This document shows positions 9,720 to 18,546 of a stretch of 64,000 nt of DNA, piece by piece. Under the pieces are notes generated by a model. The model saw nothing but the letters and a program-made list of their open reading frames with translations, was not told where the DNA came from and ran no database searches. The DNA comes from an uncultured Bacteroides sp. (GTDB taxonomy: Bacteria > Bacteroidota > Bacteroidia > Bacteroidales > Bacteroidaceae). The stretch lies in the NCBI GenBank assembly GCA_944322345.1, contig CALUOO010000005.1:62001-126000 (forward strand), in the 5' to 3' direction. A program made the position numbers and the translations under genes. Numbering within the stretch: position 1 is the stretch's first letter; the number at the start of each line of letters is the position of its first letter.

Positions 9720-10487
9720 ATGCTTTTTTATTTTTCTGGTACAGGCAATTCAAAGTGGATTGCCACTCAACTTTCTTTTCGATTGCAGGAAAAACTTTAT
9801 TTTATTCCTGATTTACTCAGAAAACAAACTTTTGATTTTATTCTAAACAATGATGAAAGAATAGGATTTGTATTTCCTGTTTATTCATGGTCTTTGCCTG
9901 ATATTGTTTCTTCCTTTATCAAGAAGCTTTCCTTACAGAATTATCGTTGTCAGTATTGTTTTTTTGTTTGTTCTTGTGGTGATGATATTGGATTGACGAA
10001 GAATATTTTTATTAAGATGATGGCTTCTAAGGGATGGAGATGCCATGCTGGCTTTTCTGTGATTATGCCTAATAATTATGTTTTGTTACCAGGATTTGAT
10101 GTGGATGATAAAAGTTTGGCGCAGAAAAAACTTGTAAACGCGATAGGAAAATTAGATAAGATTGTGGCTACATTGCATTCACAAAGCTGTGTGTTTGATT
10201 GTAAAAAGGGCTGTTTCCCTTTTACGAAGACAATGCTTATTAACCCTTTATTCAATCGTTTTCATATGTCACCTAAAAATTTTTGGACTACGGGTGAGTG
10301 TGTGGGGTGTAGCCGCTGCATTAAAATATGTCCAATGAATAATATTGTGTTGGAAAATGGAAAGCCTAAGTGGGATAATAATTGTGCCGCATGCTTGGCA
10401 TGTTATCATATATGTCCTTGGCATGCGGTACAATATGCTAAGAGAACTAATGGGAAAGGACAATATGTAAATCCTAACTTGTATTAG
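9720..10487 (+). CDS. EFR1-type flavodoxin/ferredoxin fusion
   Basis: 255 residues. The N-terminus [13 protein letters not shown] is the phosphate loop of a flavodoxin domain (FMN site; residues 1-150). The C-terminus has two [4Fe-4S] motifs, [12 protein letters not shown] and [12 protein letters not shown]. This is the EFR1 family of small electron carriers found in anaerobes; the redox partner is unknown. The open frame continues upstream to 9600, but that part is the 6S-like RNA, and the flavodoxin fold begins at the ATG at 9720, 8-10 bases after the T run. The 3' end overlaps the convergent xpt by 4 bases. Confidence 0.88.
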   Translation: MLFYFSGTGNSKWIATQLSFRLQEKLYFIPDLLRKQTFDFILNNDERIGFVFPVYSWSLPDIVSSFIKKLSLQNYRCQYCFFVCSCGDDIGLTKNIFIKMMASKGWRCHAGFSVIMPNNYVLLPGFDVDDKSLAQKKLVNAIGKLDKIVATLHSQSCVFDCKKGCFPFTKTMLINPLFNRFHMSPKNFWTTGECVGCSRCIKICPMNNIVLENGKPKWDNNCAACLACYHICPWHAVQYAKRTNGKGQYVNPNLY

Positions 10488-11053
10488 TCTCTAATTTGGA
10501 TACGGCAATTAGATAAGTCTTCAATAATAGCCAGACTTTCTACCCGTACGCCTTTTTCTTCTAGTACTTTTCGTCCATTTTGAAAAGCTTTCTCAATAAT
10601 GAATCCCATTCCTACTAAATTTGCACCTGCCTGTTTAATCAAATCTAAAACACCTAAGGCTGCATTACCGTAAGCAAGGAAGTCGTCTACAAAAAGTACA
10701 TTATCGTTTGGAGTAAGAAAGTCTGCACTGATTACTACTTCATAGTCTCGGTCTTTGGTAAAGGAATGCACAGTAGTACTAAGTGCATTCTGAATAGTTT
10801 TAGGAGATTTTTTCTTTGCAAAAACGACCGGGAGATCCATTAAGTAACCAGTCATAATTGCAGGAGCAATACCGCTAGCCTCGATTGTCATAATCTTGTT
10901 AACATTTGTTGATGCGAAAAGGCGTACAAATTCTACTCCGATAGATTTCATTAGTACAGGATCCATCTGGTGATTGATGAAACTATCTACTTTTAGAATA
11001 CCTCCTTCATAACATTTTCCGTCTTGTAAGATTCTTTTTTTTAGTAATTGCAT
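10484..11053 (-). CDS. xpt: Xanthine phosphoribosyltransferase
   Basis: 189 residues. It shows the Xpt N-terminus [25 protein letters not shown] (in two parts) and the PRPP-binding loop [14 protein letters not shown]. It converts xanthine and PRPP to XMP in purine salvage. It is 9 bases downstream of paaK on the minus strand and so is probably the last gene of the iorA-iorB-paaK unit, although the functions are unrelated. Its stop codon overlaps the convergent EFR1-type gene. Confidence 0.95.
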   Translation of the reverse strand: MQLLKKRILQDGKCYEGGILKVDSFINHQMDPVLMKSIGVEFVRLFASTNVNKIMTIEASGIAPAIMTGYLMDLPVVFAKKKSPKTIQNALSTTVHSFTKDRDYEVVISADFLTPNDNVLFVDDFLAYGNAALGVLDLIKQAGANLVGMGFIIEKAFQNGRKVLEEKGVRVESLAIIEDLSNCRIQIRD

Positions 11054-11062
11054 GATAAAAAA

Positions 11063-12370
11063 TTATTTGTTATCTCTTAAATCTCTTACCCGTATCGCTT
11101 TACCTTCACTTTGTGGTAATGTTCCTTTTTTGACTAATTTAACTCTAGGTGTTACCAGTATTTCGTCTTTTAACTGGCGGGTAATTTCTTTACGTATTTT
11201 CTCTAGTTCAATATAATTATCTGTAGATAAATCTCTTAATTCAACTTCTACTACCATTTCATCCTGATTGTTGATTGTCTCTAAGGTGATAAGATAGTTG
11301 CTCCCTAGTTCGGGGAACTGTACAAGAATTTTCTCTACTTGCATTGGGAATATATTCACTCCCTTAATGATAAACATATCATCACTACGTCCTTTGATTC
11401 TATCAATACGTAAATGGGTACGTCCACATGGACATTTACCGGGAATAATGCGTGTAAGGTCTCTAGTGCGATATCGTATTAATGGCATCATTTCACGATC
11501 TAATGTTGTAAGAACAAGTTCGCCAATTTCACCATCGGGAATATGTTCTCCTGTATCAGGATCAATTATTTCTACCAAATAGCAATCTTCCCAAAAGTGC
11601 ATCCCATTTTGTTCTAGACATTCGAATGCAACGCCTGGCCCATTCATCTCGGTCATGCCAAAGCTGTTGTAAGCCTTTACTCCCAACATTTTCTCTATTT
11701 TTCGGCGTTGTTCATCTGTATGTGGCTCGGCACCGATTACCAATGTCTTTAATGTGGTTTCAGAAGGGTTGATTCCTTCTTCCTGCATTACTTCTGCTAA
11801 CCTGATGGCATAGCTTGGTATAGCATGCAGGGCTGTTGTTTTAAAGTCATTGATAAATTTTATTTGTCTTTTGCTATTTCCTGCAGCTGCAGGTACAGTC
11901 AGACACCCCAATCGTTCTGCTCCATATTGAAACCCCAGTCCGCCAGTAAACATACCATACCCGGAACTGTTTTGGAAAACATCGTTTTTCCGGATTCCTA
12001 CCATATATAAGCAACGTGCTACCAAATTAGCCCATGAGTCCAAATCATGCTGTGAGTGTACAATAACGGTTGGATTACCGGTCGTTCCGCTGGAAGAATG
12101 GATACGTACACCATCTTGCTTCATGTCACCTGCCACTAAGCCAAAAGGATAGTGGGCACGCATGTCTGCCTTTGTAGTAAAAGGTAACTTTTGTATATCT
12201 TCTAATGTCTGTATACTGTCTGCCGTAATACCATGTTTGCTGAACACTTCTTTGTAATATGGAGAGTGTACTGCGATATTTATTGTCTTTTTTAGCCGTT
12301 GAAGCTGCAGTTCACGCAGCTTCTCACGGTTCATGGTTTCAATCTCTTCTTCCCAATATTGTGTACTCAT
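11063..12370 (-). CDS. paaK: Phenylacetate-CoA ligase (arylacetate-CoA ligase)
   Basis: 435 residues, an adenylate-forming enzyme of the PaaK family. Visible motifs include the P-loop-like IHSSSGTTGNPTVIVHS, YNSFGMTEMNGPGVAFEC, a CPCGRTHLRIDRIKGRSDDMFIIKGVN segment (split around the CPCG motif) and the C-terminal catalytic lysine region LPQSEGKAIRV. It activates phenylacetate or a related arylacetate to the CoA ester. It follows iorA and iorB, whose enzyme interconverts arylpyruvates and arylacetyl-CoA, so the three genes form one arylacetate/arylpyruvate pathway. Direction in vivo (synthesis from arylacetate or arylacetate release) cannot be read from sequence. Confidence 0.94.
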   Translation of the reverse strand: MSTQYWEEEIETMNREKLRELQLQRLKKTINIAVHSPYYKEVFSKHGITADSIQTLEDIQKLPFTTKADMRAHYPFGLVAGDMKQDGVRIHSSSGTTGNPTVIVHSQHDLDSWANLVARCLYMVGIRKNDVFQNSSGYGMFTGGLGFQYGAERLGCLTVPAAAGNSKRQIKFINDFKTTALHAIPSYAIRLAEVMQEEGINPSETTLKTLVIGAEPHTDEQRRKIEKMLGVKAYNSFGMTEMNGPGVAFECLEQNGMHFWEDCYLVEIIDPDTGEHIPDGEIGELVLTTLDREMMPLIRYRTRDLTRIIPGKCPCGRTHLRIDRIKGRSDDMFIIKGVNIFPMQVEKILVQFPELGSNYLITLETINNQDEMVVEVELRDLSTDNYIELEKIRKEITRQLKDEILVTPRVKLVKKGTLPQSEGKAIRVRDLRDNK

Positions 12371-12379
12371 AATTGTGTA

Positions 12380-12961
12380 TTACATTAATTGTTCTGCAAT
12401 TGCTTTGCCGGCAGCTAATGCTTTAAGGTTCATTTCCACAACTGCTTCTCCCTTACGCATGAATATCTCTCGGATACTATCTTTAATTTTTTCGTAGTCA
12501 ATTCCCAAAAATGGAATTGTTGCTCCTAGCAAAACAATATTGGCAACTCGAATACTACCTATTTCTTTAGCCACTTTGTCTACGTTCAGTACAATTTTAT
12601 GGGGAAGTTTTTTTATCTCTTCAGCAATTTTTTCTTGTTCTGGGTAGTTGGGGATGTTGATAAATGGAGTCTCATTAGTCACTAACCAACCGTTGGCACT
12701 CAGGTAAGGGAGATAGCGTAGCCCTTCCATTGGCTCTAATGAGATGATGAGGTCACATTTCCCAGAAGGAATGAGGTCGGATGCGATAGGGCGGTCGCTG
12801 ATCCTAAGATTTGACTGTACATCTCCTCCACGTTGGCTCATACCATGCACTTCTGCTTGTTTCATATATAGCCCTTCTTTTAAAGCAGCTTTCCCAATAA
12901 CTGTAGCGATAGACAAAATTCCCTGTCCTCCTACTCCTGATAATATAATATCTTTCTTCAT
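12380..12961 (-). CDS. iorB: Indolepyruvate:ferredoxin oxidoreductase, beta subunit
   Basis: 193 residues of the gamma-type (POR/KOR gamma) domain, beginning DIILSGVGGQGILSIATVIGKAA with the conserved GGQG motif and MSQRGGDVQSNLRI. It partners IorA in oxidative decarboxylation of arylpyruvates to arylacetyl-CoA with ferredoxin, or the reverse. It begins 2 bases after the end of iorA and ends 9 bases before paaK, so the three are co-transcribed. Confidence 0.95.
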   Translation of the reverse strand: MKKDIILSGVGGQGILSIATVIGKAALKEGLYMKQAEVHGMSQRGGDVQSNLRISDRPIASDLIPSGKCDLIISLEPMEGLRYLPYLSANGWLVTNETPFINIPNYPEQEKIAEEIKKLPHKIVLNVDKVAKEIGSIRVANIVLLGATIPFLGIDYEKIKDSIREIFMRKGEAVVEMNLKALAAGKAIAEQLM

Positions 12962-12963
12962 GG

Positions 12964-14556
12964 TTATTTACTCCTTTTCTTACGTGCTAATGTCTGAATA
13001 CATTCTCTGCGCGGAATGATAACAGACACTCCTTTATATTCGATTTCTTCTCTGATGATTTGTTTCATCTCTTCATAATTCTTCTTTAGTGGAACTACTA
13101 CACGTATGTGTGCCGGGTCTACTCCTAAACCGGTACAGATTGCTTCAATGCGTCCTGTTCCGGCAGAATCCTGTCCTCCAGTCATGGCTGTGGTTTCATT
13201 ATCTGAGATGACGATGGTTACATTGGCATTTTCGTTAACACAGTCCAGCAGTCCAGTCATACCCGAATGTGTGAATGTAGAATCACCAATGACAGCTACA
13301 CTAGGGTGAAGTCCACCATCGGCTGCACCTTTTGCCATTGTTATGGAGGCTCCCATATCTACACATGAGTTGATAGCATGAAATGGTGCATTGGCTCCTA
13401 GTGTATAGCAACCAATATCGCTGAATACTTTATGAGAAGGATATTCTTCTTTCAGTACTTGTGTTAAAGTGGTATACATGTCACGGTGTCCACATCCTTC
13501 GCATAAAGCAGGTGGACGCATCTCAACAACGGGGGGAACAGAGAATGCAGATTGATTATTTTTTTCTACTGCTTGTGCCACGGAGTCTGGGTTTAATTCT
13601 CCGTCTTGTGACAATGTTCCGTCTAAGCGGCCTTTGACTTTTATGCCTAGTCCCAAATACCCTTTTAATTGCTTTTCTACAAAAGGCTGTCCATCCTCGA
13701 GTACAAGAATTTCATCGCATGTTTCTACTAATTGGAAGAGTTGTTTTTTAGGAAGAGGATATTGACCGATTTTTAATATCGGATACTCACACCCTTCTGG
13801 ATAGTTTTCCATTAAGTAATTATAGCCTATTCCACAGGCAATGATTCCCATTTTTTTATTGGGAGCGTCTATATATTTATTGTAGGGTGATTCTTCTGAT
13901 GCTTTTATAAATTCTTCTTGTCGTTTTAGTAATTCTTTGTAACGTTTGCGTGCATTGCCCGGTAACAAGATAAATTGACGTGGATCGTCACTGAAAGCAA
14001 TTTCATTCTGCTTTTTTTGTTGTTTGCGTTCTACTCCGGATCGTGAGTGTGCCAAGCGAGTTACCATTCGCATCAGAATGGGCTCTCCTGTCTGTTCTGA
14101 AAATTCAAATCCATTGTAGACCATGTCATATGCCTCTTGCTGATTACTTGGTTCATACATTGGAATAAGTGAGAAATCTCCGTAGAAACGGCTGTCCTGT
14201 TCATTTTGTGAAGAGTGCATACTAGGATCGTCTGCTGCTACTACAATCACTCCTCCTTTGACTCCGGTGATAGCAGAGTTTACAAAACAATCGGCTGCTA
14301 CGTTCATTCCGACGTGTTTCATACATACTAATGCCCGTTTCCCGACGAAAGACATACCAAGTGCAGCTTCCATTGCTGTTTTTTCGTTGGTACACCAACG
14401 GCTATGTATGTTCCGCTCGTTTGTAATTGGAGTCATTTGAATATATTCGGTAATTTCTGTTGATGGAGTACCGGGATAGGCATATACCCCCGAAAGTCCG
14501 GCATCCAATGCGGCTTGTGCAATGGCTTCATCGCCAAGTAAGAGTTGTTTGCTCAT
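12964..14556 (-). CDS. iorA: Indolepyruvate:ferredoxin oxidoreductase, alpha subunit (no ferredoxin domain)
   Basis: 530 residues. The N-terminal pyrimidine-binding half begins LLLGDEAIAQAALDAGLSGVYAYPGTPSTE, and the C-terminal thiamine diphosphate half carries ALCEGCGHRD, FSDIGCYTLG and GDSTFTHSGM with a later DNETTAMTGGQ. Archaeal IorA proteins are longer and end with a two-cluster ferredoxin domain; here the chain stops at RKKRSK after RREC, and no CxxCxxC set is present. Electrons must leave through another carrier. It is the first gene of iorA-iorB-paaK-xpt, with a -7 element at 14604-14611. Confidence 0.94.
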   Translation of the reverse strand: MSKQLLLGDEAIAQAALDAGLSGVYAYPGTPSTEITEYIQMTPITNERNIHSRWCTNEKTAMEAALGMSFVGKRALVCMKHVGMNVAADCFVNSAITGVKGGVIVVAADDPSMHSSQNEQDSRFYGDFSLIPMYEPSNQQEAYDMVYNGFEFSEQTGEPILMRMVTRLAHSRSGVERKQQKKQNEIAFSDDPRQFILLPGNARKRYKELLKRQEEFIKASEESPYNKYIDAPNKKMGIIACGIGYNYLMENYPEGCEYPILKIGQYPLPKKQLFQLVETCDEILVLEDGQPFVEKQLKGYLGLGIKVKGRLDGTLSQDGELNPDSVAQAVEKNNQSAFSVPPVVEMRPPALCEGCGHRDMYTTLTQVLKEEYPSHKVFSDIGCYTLGANAPFHAINSCVDMGASITMAKGAADGGLHPSVAVIGDSTFTHSGMTGLLDCVNENANVTIVISDNETTAMTGGQDSAGTGRIEAICTGLGVDPAHIRVVVPLKKNYEEMKQIIREEIEYKGVSVIIPRRECIQTLARKKRSK

Positions 14557-14603
14557 ATTTAATATCTTTTGTTAGTGTTGATCACGGGTTGTTACCTGTT
14601 TGG

Positions 14604-14611
14604 CAAAGATA
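14604..14611 (-). promoter_or_regulatory. -7 element for the iorA operon
   Basis: CAAAGATA on the plus strand reads TATCTTTG on the minus strand, fitting TAnnTTTG, 47 bases before iorA. A TTG (minus strand, 14634-14636) lies 22 bases further upstream, slightly long spacing. Confidence 0.6.
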
Positions 14612-14638
14612 GACTTTTCATTTCATTTTATTACAATT

Positions 14639-15676
14639 TTACTTGAAAATCTTTCTTTCATTCAGTGCTTTCCAATATTTTCTGGCATTAGCCATATGTT
14701 CTGCATAATTGGAAGCAAAATTGTGTGTACCAGAGAAATCTTCTTTAGCACACATGTAAAGATAATTGTGCTTTGTATAATTAAGTACGCTTTCAATACC
14801 TTTTTTTGAGGGAATGCGGATGGGGCCTGGAGGCAATCCTGTATGAATATATGTATTGTATGGAGACTGTACTTTCAAGTCATTATTAGATATACGTCTA
14901 AGACTAAAATTCTGTAAGGCAAATTTAATAGTAGGATCAGCTTGAAGTGGGATGTCCTTTTGTAAACGGTTAATGTATAATCCTGCTACTATTGGTTTCT
15001 CATCATTATTGTTTGTTTCTTCCTCGACAATGGACGCTAGCGTACAGATTTCTTCGGGGGTCATTCCTATTGAGTCGGCTTTAGCTATTTGCGAAGGGGT
15101 CCAAAAACGATTGTATTCTTTCTGCATGCGCTGAAAAAAATCATCTGTGCTCATGTCCCAATATACCTGATATGTATCAGGAAGGAAAAGACAAGGCAGA
15201 GTTGCCATGGTGTAGCCTAGTTTTTGTTGAAATACAGAATCGAACAGCATTGTTGCAATTTCTGTAGAATCAATCATCAATTGTTTACCAACGCTTTTTG
15301 CCAGCATTCCTAACGTGCGGACACTACCAATGGTGAGATTGATTGGTTCTTGATATCCTCTGGATACTCTGCTGTAGACATTGTAGACATTATCGTCGGG
15401 ACGAATAGCATAACGTCCTGTATGGATATTCAGATCTAAATGTTTATAGCGGGACATCCAGCGGAATCCATCAGGATGTGAGGCATTTCCCAATTTACAT
15501 ACCTTATTATATATAGAATCTGTATTGTCGTCACGGTCAATATATATGTAGGTAGTCTGTGTAGGATGAAACTGGGGAGCAAATAGATAGTAATAAACTG
15601 TTCCTCCAATAGCTATGAAAACCAATAGGACAACTGCGAAAATGATTAACAGAATTTTTCCAGTTCTTTTTTTCAT
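14639..15676 (-). CDS. mltG: Endolytic murein transglycosylase MltG
   Basis: 345 residues with one N-terminal membrane helix (about residues 7-32) and the YceG-like periplasmic domain. The catalytic region reads EEICTLASIVEEETNN (catalytic Glu), followed by the family motifs GLYINRL, LQADPTIKFAL and SPYNTYIHTGLPPGPI. The enzyme cleaves nascent glycan strands and limits their length. It stands alone between the iorA promoter and the nuclease gene. Confidence 0.96.
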   Translation of the reverse strand: MKKRTGKILLIIFAVVLLVFIAIGGTVYYYLFAPQFHPTQTTYIYIDRDDNTDSIYNKVCKLGNASHPDGFRWMSRYKHLDLNIHTGRYAIRPDDNVYNVYSRVSRGYQEPINLTIGSVRTLGMLAKSVGKQLMIDSTEIATMLFDSVFQQKLGYTMATLPCLFLPDTYQVYWDMSTDDFFQRMQKEYNRFWTPSQIAKADSIGMTPEEICTLASIVEEETNNNDEKPIVAGLYINRLQKDIPLQADPTIKFALQNFSLRRISNNDLKVQSPYNTYIHTGLPPGPIRIPSKKGIESVLNYTKHNYLYMCAKEDFSGTHNFASNYAEHMANARKYWKALNERKIFK

Positions 15677-15764
15677 TTTTTGTATTTAAGTTATATGAGT
15701 TATAAGTTGATGTACTGTTTTAGATTCGGAACTTCAAATTTATAAACTCAAGAATCCACATTAT

Positions 15765-16739
15765 TTAATGTATCCATCTTCTGTAATTATTGTCAGACTC
15801 TATGCGTTTTTCTATATTGTCGGGGAGAGGAGCAAAAAAGTCAATTCCCGTAAGTTGCTCAATGCTGTCTACTGTCACAGCGTATGTAGAAAGTGGCTCT
15901 ACTGCCATTTGATTGTTGAAAAGAAAACCGATGGCCTTCATCGGCTGGGTGTATGGAGATAGAAGGACTTTAAAAAACTGTTTGGGGATTACGACTTTGT
16001 TTTTACCAATTGTTTTAGGATTCTTACTGACAATTGGTCCACAGATAACGATGATAGCACTATCTGCTTCTACCCATTCACGGATTTCTTCTTCCAGTTC
16101 TTTCCATCCTCTTCTGTTTAGTTGTGGATGTTGTGGACAAATATTGCTGAAATAGAAAGACTCTTTCATGGCTGTTTCACTCCATTTCATATCTCCTGCT
16201 GGAGCCATATGCCCTTTGTCGTATCCGGAACGTTTATAGTCGCTGTTGGTGGCTATCGTTCCTTGTACTTGTGGATCGGAAATAAACTGGTCGCCTCGTT
16301 TTTCTTTTCCTTTTGCCTCTTGCCGGGTTAATTCGTATGACACCCAGTTGGGTATTCGAAGATGTTTATTGTATGATACTGTATATCCGGTATGTTTGAT
16401 AAGTTGAGCTTGGATGTTGTGTGGCAAATGAGGAATCTCCAGATCTTTGGTAGAGATTTTTTCTTTATCAGAGTTTATGGTTTTATTTGCTGTGGAAACA
16501 CTTTTGTCCTGTTTGGGAAGAGGAAGTGAAATAGCCTGTTCTTTTTCCTTATAAGAATCAGTAGGCTGCAATTCTGTTGTTTGCCGATTTCTCTCCTGCG
16601 AAAGTCGCTCCTGTTGGCAATACAGATAAATCCCATAGGATACAGGGATAAGTACAATCAGAGCAATGATAAATCCTGTTCTGAATGATGAATGCGGACG
16701 TCTCTTAGATGAACCCCGTTTTCTTTTGCGTGTTTTCAT
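15765..16739 (-). CDS. DNA/RNA non-specific endonuclease, membrane-anchored
   Basis: 324 residues. A basic N-terminus (about residues 1-20) and one hydrophobic helix (about 22-43) suggest an anchored or exported protein, then a linker to about 110. The catalytic domain is of the beta-beta-alpha-metal NUC1 family: YDKGHMAPAGDM holds the DRGH-type motif (D-K-G-H here) with the general-base His, and an Asn appears in YFSNICPQ. It cuts both DNA and RNA in related enzymes. Its start codon overlaps the stop of a 36-residue membrane peptide (ATGA), which shares its promoter. Confidence 0.9.
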   Translation of the reverse strand: MKTRKRKRGSSKRRPHSSFRTGFIIALIVLIPVSYGIYLYCQQERLSQERNRQTTELQPTDSYKEKEQAISLPLPKQDKSVSTANKTINSDKEKISTKDLEIPHLPHNIQAQLIKHTGYTVSYNKHLRIPNWVSYELTRQEAKGKEKRGDQFISDPQVQGTIATNSDYKRSGYDKGHMAPAGDMKWSETAMKESFYFSNICPQHPQLNRRGWKELEEEIREWVEADSAIIVICGPIVSKNPKTIGKNKVVIPKQFFKVLLSPYTQPMKAIGFLFNNQMAVEPLSTYAVTVDSIEQLTGIDFFAPLPDNIEKRIESDNNYRRWIH

Positions 16740-16846
16740 CTATTCCGGTTCCGATTCCTATAATTATAAAGGAAATTATCTATATAACGGACTAAGTAGA
16801 CTATAATCAGTCCGGCAATAACCATTGCAAATATTCGACCTATCAT
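16736..16846 (-). CDS. 36-residue membrane peptide upstream of the nuclease
   Basis: The reading frame starts MIGRIFAMVIAGLIIVYLVR, a single hydrophobic helix, followed by a basic tail rich in Asn and Arg. The stop TGA shares bases with the ATG of the nuclease gene (ATGA overlap), which suggests translational coupling. A well-formed promoter lies 37 bases before the start (16883-16914). It could be a real small protein or a leader for the nuclease. I do not recognise the family. Confidence 0.6.
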   Translation of the reverse strand: MIGRIFAMVIAGLIIVYLVRYIDNFLYNYRNRNRNR

Positions 16847-16882
16847 AGAATCTGTTACTATTTTTTGTTTACTAATAATATG

Positions 16883-16914
16883 CAAAGATAGAGTAAGATT
16901 TCAGGATATGCAAA
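16883..16914 (-). promoter_or_regulatory. Promoter of the 36-residue peptide and nuclease
   Basis: On the minus strand TTTG (16914-16911), 20 bases, then TATCTTTG (16890-16883), a close match to the Bacteroides consensus. Confidence 0.75.
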
Positions 16915-17113
16915 TGACTGCAGATTTTTCCATTTGTCGGTTAATAATCGTTGCCTCGGATATTCTGTAGAAGTTTCTTTGAAGTTTTTGTACTGTTATC
17001 TGTAGTTATAATGATTTGCTTTTTTTAGAATGATTGGGAATAGACTTGATTATTTTGCTTTGCTTAATTTGTATTCTGTAAGTAAGGAAATAAAAACTCG
17101 TTTAAGGTGTAGT

Positions 17114-17167
17114 TGTGGATAAATTCCACATTTATTGGGCAATTCCACAGTATACTATAATAGTATA
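17114..17167 (+). promoter_or_regulatory. Palindromes upstream of the RND operon promoter
   Basis: Two inverted repeats lie just before the -33 element: TGTGGA-TAAAT-TCCACA (17114-17130) and the perfect TATACTATAATAGTATA (17151-17167). A second copy of AATTCCACA occurs at 17141-17149, 19 bases after the first (17122-17130). They look like operators for a dimeric regulator, but no regulator gene is adjacent. Confidence 0.5.
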
Positions 17168-17171
17168 TCTA

Positions 17172-17202
17172 TTGTAATGTATTGATTTTTAGGCTATCTT
17201 TG
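17172..17202 (+). promoter_or_regulatory. Promoter of the RND efflux operon
   Basis: TTG (17172-17174), 20 bases, then TATCTTTG (17195-17202). This gives a leader of about 70 bases before the ATG at 17281. Confidence 0.75.
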
Positions 17203-17280
17203 CGCCCTCAAAAAATGGCGCCCTATTTGTTGTGGGGAAACGGTAAACGAACATAAGTTAAACTAAACAGTTGATTTGAT

Positions 17281-18474
17281 ATGAAAGTATTCTTTTCGAG
17301 ACACGAATTGAAATTGAAAAAGAAAAGAACCATTGCTGCTATTATTTGTATGGTTTGTGTTTTTGGAATTTATTGGGTTATGACACGCCCGGAAAAGGTA
17401 GAACCTGAAATACCGACCGTTGTGTTAGAGCCGGCAATGAAAGATGATGTTGAAATATATGGGGAATACGTGGGACGTATTCGTGCTCAGCAATTTGTAG
17501 AAGTGCATGCGCGTGTAGAAGGCTATTTGGAAAATATGCTTTTTGAAGAGGGTACATATGTCAATAAGAATCAAGTGTTGTTTGTGATTAATCGCGATCA
17601 ATATGCGGCAAAGGCAGATAAGGCACGTGCTCAGTTGGAGAAGGACAAGGCACAGGCTTTGAAGGCAGAACGTGATTTAGAGCGTATCCGCCCTCTGACA
17701 GAACAGAATGCAGCTAGCCAATTGGATTTGGATAATGCGATTGCAGCTTACGAAAGTGCAGTTGCTACAGTGGCAATGAGTGAAGCAGATTTGGCTCAAG
17801 CTGAATTGGAATTAGGCTATACTTTGGTTCGCTCACCATTATCTGGACGTATTAGTGAACGCAATGTAGACTTAGGCACATTGGTAGGTCCCGGAAATAA
17901 GTCGTTGCTGGCGACGATTGTAAAGAGTGATACTGTGCTGGTTGATTTTACAATGACGGCACTTGAGTATCTGAAAAGTAAAGAACGTAATGTAAATCTG
18001 GGCCAACAGGATTCTACCCGTTCATGGCAGCCTAACGTTACTATTACATTGCCCGATAATTCTGTATTCTCAGAGAAAGGATATGTCGACTTTGCTGAAC
18101 CTCAAGTTGATCCGAAGACCGGGACATTTTCGGTTCGTGCTGAGATGCCCAACCCAGATCAGGTGTTGTTACCGGGACAGTTTACAAAGGTCAGACTGTT
18201 GCTTGACGTACGCGAAGGTGCTGTTGTTGTACCGATGAAGGCTGTTACGATTGAAAAAGGAGGTGCCTATATCTATTTGATGCGTAAAGATAATACAGTA
18301 GAAAAGCGTTTCATTGAATTAGGACCAGAAGTCGGAAACAATGTTGTTGTGGAAAGAGGACTGGCTGCAGGAGAAATGGTAGTGGTAGAAGGATTCCATA
18401 AATTAACTCCGGGCATTCGTATTCGCCCTGTATCGCAGGATTCCATTCGTGCTGCATCACAAGAAAATAAATAA
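17281..18474 (+). CDS. RND efflux periplasmic adaptor (AcrA/MexA type)
   Basis: 397 residues. A membrane helix or signal sequence (about residues 15-35) is followed by the membrane-fusion layout: lipoyl halves (GYLENMLFEEGTYVNKNQVLF and LVRSPLSGRISERNVDLGTLV, each seen within), a helical hairpin rich in Ala/Glu/Lys (about 115-175), a beta-barrel domain and a C-terminal membrane-proximal domain ending VVVEGFHKLTPGIRI. It links the inner-membrane pump to the outer-membrane channel. It is first in a three-gene operon with a promoter and palindromes upstream. The substrate is unknown. Confidence 0.94.
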   Translation: MKVFFSRHELKLKKKRTIAAIICMVCVFGIYWVMTRPEKVEPEIPTVVLEPAMKDDVEIYGEYVGRIRAQQFVEVHARVEGYLENMLFEEGTYVNKNQVLFVINRDQYAAKADKARAQLEKDKAQALKAERDLERIRPLTEQNAASQLDLDNAIAAYESAVATVAMSEADLAQAELELGYTLVRSPLSGRISERNVDLGTLVGPGNKSLLATIVKSDTVLVDFTMTALEYLKSKERNVNLGQQDSTRSWQPNVTITLPDNSVFSEKGYVDFAEPQVDPKTGTFSVRAEMPNPDQVLLPGQFTKVRLLLDVREGAVVVPMKAVTIEKGGAYIYLMRKDNTVEKRFIELGPEVGNNVVVERGLAAGEMVVVEGFHKLTPGIRIRPVSQDSIRAASQENK

Positions 18475-18546
18475 ACTCTTAATTACTAATTAATTCACTT
18501 TCTCTTCTTGAATAATAAATGAAGAGAAGGATTAGGATATGCTTTT

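Noticed and set aside
17030-17122. 30-codon frame upstream of the RND promoter
   Set aside because: Short, with no hydrophobic or conserved pattern, and it ends within the operator-like repeats.
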